Positions 32,965 through 35,133 of a DNA stretch of 35,133 nt are shown piece after piece (within the stretch, counting starts at the first letter, position 1; each line of letters opens with the position of its first letter). The DNA comes from Bordetella parapertussis (GTDB lineage: Bacteria > Pseudomonadota > Gammaproteobacteria > Burkholderiales > Burkholderiaceae_B), in assembly GCA_945887835.1 (NCBI GenBank), contig CAMCZQ010000012.1, forward strand, positions 1 through 35,133, read 5' to 3'. The notes below the pieces were generated by a model that saw only the letters and a list, made by a program, of their open reading frames with translations, did not search any database and was not told where the DNA came from. The translations under genes and the position numbers were made by a program.

Positions 32965-33915
32965 ATGTCAAAGACACAGGCGTTGCGAGAAGCGATCTAT
33001 AAACCCGAAATACTTGTTCTGCCAGGAGTATTCGATGGTTTTAGCACTAGATTAGTTGAACACTTTGGTTATCCGAGCGCTTTCATCACTGGCAGTGGAG
33101 TCAGTGAATCGCGACTTGGGCAAGTAGACGTCGGCCTCATGGGGCTAGAGGAGAACGTCGCCGGAGCGCGCGCAATGGTGGCTTGCTCGGAGTTGGCCTT
33201 ACTTGCCGATGGAGACACTGGCTACGGCAACGCTGTCAATGCGTATTACACCATCCGGGGATTTGAACAGGCTGGCGTCGCAGGCGTCATGCTTGAAGAT
33301 CAAGTTTGGCCAAAACGATGCGGTCACATGCGTGGCAAAGAAGTCATTGCGCAGGAAGAAATGGTCGAAAAACTTCACGCAGCCTGTGAAGCGCGTCGCG
33401 ACCCAAATTTCATCATCAAATCGCGTACCGACACACTCGCCACGCATGGCATTGATGAAGTCATACGTCGCCTAAATGCGTACGCTGAAGCCGGAGCGGA
33501 TTTACTCTTTGCAGATGCACTTCTGGACGCCAAACAGATTCAGTTAGTCGCAAAGAACGTACCCAAGCCCTTGTGCGTAAACATGGGATTTGGAATAAGA
33601 CAGCGTTCCACTACACCTCTGCTCTCGGCCTTTGAACTGCAGAAATTAGGTGTTGCTGTTGTCATTTACCCCCGATTACTGACAGCTTGCGCCCTTGCTG
33701 GCATGAAACTAGGCTTGCAATTGCTTGGACAGTCGCTAGCGAGCGGTGAAGTCGTTGACCGACCAGATGCTGCTTTCAGCTTCGAAGATCTCAATGAAGT
33801 CATGGGGATGGCGCACATTCAATCGCTTGAATCCCGGTTCTTAACCGAGGCACAGAAAAAGGCCAAGTACGGCAACGAGCACGTCGCACCAGTCAATCTA
33901 AAAAAGACAAAATAA
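32965..33915 (+). CDS. Isocitrate lyase/PEP mutase superfamily enzyme (PrpB-like)
   Basis: The 316-residue TIM-barrel enzyme has Mg-binding ADGDTGYGN (81-89), MLEDQVWPKRCGH with the catalytic KRCGH at 117-121, and FIIKSRTD. The Cys in KRCGH is a mark of lyases such as 2-methylisocitrate lyase, rather than PEP mutase, so C-C cleavage of a 2-hydroxy or tricarboxylic acid is likely. The length is close to PrpB (about 295). AAGGGG precedes the chosen ATG. The stop overlaps the next start (TAATG), so the two are translationally coupled. Confidence 0.88.
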   Translation: MSKTQALREAIYKPEILVLPGVFDGFSTRLVEHFGYPSAFITGSGVSESRLGQVDVGLMGLEENVAGARAMVACSELALLADGDTGYGNAVNAYYTIRGFEQAGVAGVMLEDQVWPKRCGHMRGKEVIAQEEMVEKLHAACEARRDPNFIIKSRTDTLATHGIDEVIRRLNAYAEAGADLLFADALLDAKQIQLVAKNVPKPLCVNMGFGIRQRSTTPLLSAFELQKLGVAVVIYPRLLTACALAGMKLGLQLLGQSLASGEVVDRPDAAFSFEDLNEVMGMAHIQSLESRFLTEAQKKAKYGNEHVAPVNLKKTK

Positions 33916-34760
33916 TGAAAGAAAAAGTGAGAAATAGCCTTCCACTTGGCGCGGTGGATTGCCATGCCCACGTGTTGAAGAAAAATGCAGCACTCGTTGC
34001 CCATAGACATTCTGCCCCCACCCGCGATTGCGATGTCCAAGAGTATCTGCAACTATTGGATACGCACGGAATCACCTACGGACTACTCACAGCCCCGAGT
34101 TTTTATGGGTCAAACAATGAAGTGTTGCTTGACGCATTAAAAATCGCGAACGGCCGCTTGCGAGGAACCGCTATCGTAGAGCCTACGATCACTGAAATCG
34201 AACTGGCGAAAATAAAAGCTGCAGGCATCTGTGGTCTGCGACTGAACTGGATCCGCCGCGAAAAACTTCCTGACATCGAATCCGAGCCATACACAGCACT
34301 TCTAGCGAAAGCTCGCGATGCAGGTCTTCACATCGAGGTCTACCTAGAAGGAGAGTTTTTAGCTCCGGTGCTCAAGGCCATCAACCGCAGCGGTGCGAAG
34401 GCTGTCATAGATCACTTCGGCCATCCACTTGGTCCCGCTGCATCGCATAGTCAGGGTTTTATTGCGCTACTTGACGCGATTGATCAAGGCAAAACTTGGG
34501 TAAAACTGTCAGCGCCCTATCGCTTGCGTGATACCAGTCCAAATGAGTTGATTCAAAAAATAACGACACACGGAAACGGTGAACGCGCAGTGTGGGCAAC
34601 CGATTGGCCTTGGGTTGGCTTTGAGAACAGGGTGGTCTATGATCAGTGCATCGAATGGCTATTCGACTGGGTTTCTAATGAAAAAATCCGTAACAACATT
34701 TTAGTCAATACCCCTCAAGCGTTATTCGGATTTCCGGGCAGCACCCGTGCAAACATTTAA
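33915..34760 (+). CDS. Amidohydrolase family 2 protein (LigI-like TIM barrel)
   Basis: The 281 residues begin a TIM barrel with AVDCHAHV (metal-site His17 and His19) and continue through LRGTAIVEPTITE, GICGLRLNW, VIDHFGHPLG and the catalytic ATDWPWVGFEN near residue 229. This arrangement matches Amidohydro_2 (PF04909), including 2-pyrone-4,6-dicarboxylate lactonase LigI and other lactone or decarboxylation enzymes. The start shares a base with the upstream stop and has no ribosome-binding site of its own. It probably handles a lactone or carboxylate intermediate of the same pathway. Confidence 0.85.
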   Translation: MKEKVRNSLPLGAVDCHAHVLKKNAALVAHRHSAPTRDCDVQEYLQLLDTHGITYGLLTAPSFYGSNNEVLLDALKIANGRLRGTAIVEPTITEIELAKIKAAGICGLRLNWIRREKLPDIESEPYTALLAKARDAGLHIEVYLEGEFLAPVLKAINRSGAKAVIDHFGHPLGPAASHSQGFIALLDAIDQGKTWVKLSAPYRLRDTSPNELIQKITTHGNGERAVWATDWPWVGFENRVVYDQCIEWLFDWVSNEKIRNNILVNTPQALFGFPGSTRANI

Positions 34761-34809
34761 CATTCAGTCGCACATCTGGTTATAAAAAACAGGCACTGGA
34801 GACACTATA

Positions 34810-35133
34810 GTGAACAAATATAAAGCTTTAGGTGCAGCGTTTTTATTGGCATTTGCACACATATCAGCAGCCAACGATGTCACAACTCTGATCATCCCCA
34901 CCGGCCCTGGTGGAGGGACCGACACATTATTTCGGGCAATCGCCCGCTATGCAGAACCACATCTGAAGTCAACCATAGTGGTAAAAAATGCGGGGGGTGC
35001 CGGGGGTTCGATTGGCGTCACGCAACTGACAAGAGCTACTCCCGATGGCCATACGCTCGCCGGTGTCTGGATGGGACCGATTACAACAGTTCCCCACACC
35101 ATCAAAACCTCCTACACATTAAACGATTACATA
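34810..35133 (+). CDS. Bug/TctC-family substrate-binding protein (C-terminus beyond window)
   Basis: The 108 visible residues start at a GTG (34810) preceded by GGAG with 8-base spacing, in the TGGAGACA context. A Sec signal peptide (YKALGAAFLLAFAHISA then A) is followed by the Bug pattern TTLIIPTGPGGGTDTLFRAI, KNAGGAGGSIGVTQLTRATP and DGHTLAGVWMG. It is truncated by the window edge. It follows the amidohydrolase by 49 bp, so it probably supplies the carboxylate substrate receptor for the PrpD-3/lyase/amidohydrolase genes. No TctA or TctB permease is visible. Confidence 0.9.
   Translation, partial: MNKYKALGAAFLLAFAHISAANDVTTLIIPTGPGGGTDTLFRAIARYAEPHLKSTIVVKNAGGAGGSIGVTQLTRATPDGHTLAGVWMGPITTVPHTIKTSYTLNDYI

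Overview
The window reads as a chromosomal accessory and catabolic region of a beta-proteobacterium, most likely Burkholderiales and possibly Alcaligenaceae-like. This is inferred from two orphan Bug/TctC-type periplasmic binding proteins, three MmgE/PrpD paralogues, a CitE-like lyase, a TauD-type dioxygenase, an M81 peptidase beside an oligopeptide ABC transporter, and a LON-substrate-binding-domain protein. No rRNA, tRNA, CRISPR array, integrase or intact transposase was seen. Genes are tightly packed, and no gene-free stretch exceeds about 250 bp.

Layout. (1) 1-2891, minus strand: YHYH-domain lipoprotein, then an RCC1-repeat beta-propeller protein, then a Tat-type multicopper oxidase cut by the window edge. 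(2) 3140-4677: two tandem, equal-length, mutually homologous TetR-type regulators, followed by an NnrU-like membrane protein (4870-5433). (3) 5448-12269, minus strand: a five-gene operon of two Dpp/Opp permeases, a fused double ATPase, a Tat-type SBP_bac_5 binding protein and an M81 (MlrC-type) metallopeptidase. (4) 12397-13026: LON N-terminal-domain protein. (5) 13113-19209: Bug protein and HpcH/CitE-like lyase facing a TauD dioxygenase and PrpD-1, with PrpD-2 divergent from PrpD-1. (6) 19277-28639: aldo/keto reductase, cyanophycin-synthetase-like ATP-grasp protein with a degenerate Mur half, malate synthase G, M20 dipeptidase, N-acyl-D-amino-acid deacylase-type amidohydrolase and NIPSNAP protein, all on plus. 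(7) 28648-30006, minus: UspA-type protein and an MhpD-like hydratase. (8) 30070-35133, plus: amidase, PrpD-3, isocitrate lyase/PEP mutase superfamily enzyme, TIM-barrel amidohydrolase and a second Bug protein, which runs off the end.

How they may work together. The ABC operon probably imports peptides that the M81 enzyme then cleaves. The 13-19 kb and 30-35 kb blocks each combine a Bug receptor, PrpD-type enzymes and a C-C lyase. That is the expected toolkit for taking up and splitting hydroxy-di- or tricarboxylates, although the substrates cannot be read from sequence. Malate synthase G would recover glyoxylate. The M20 peptidase and D-aminoacylase-like protein point to use of unusual amino-acid amides.

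The most unusual items are the YHYH/RCC1/multicopper-oxidase cluster (with a His-to-Gln change at a predicted copper ligand), the shortened CphA-like protein whose Mur domain has lost its key motifs, and a recurring pattern of short tandem repeats and dyads placed just upstream of start codons (13066-13109, 19238-19276, 29145-29225, 31390-31425).
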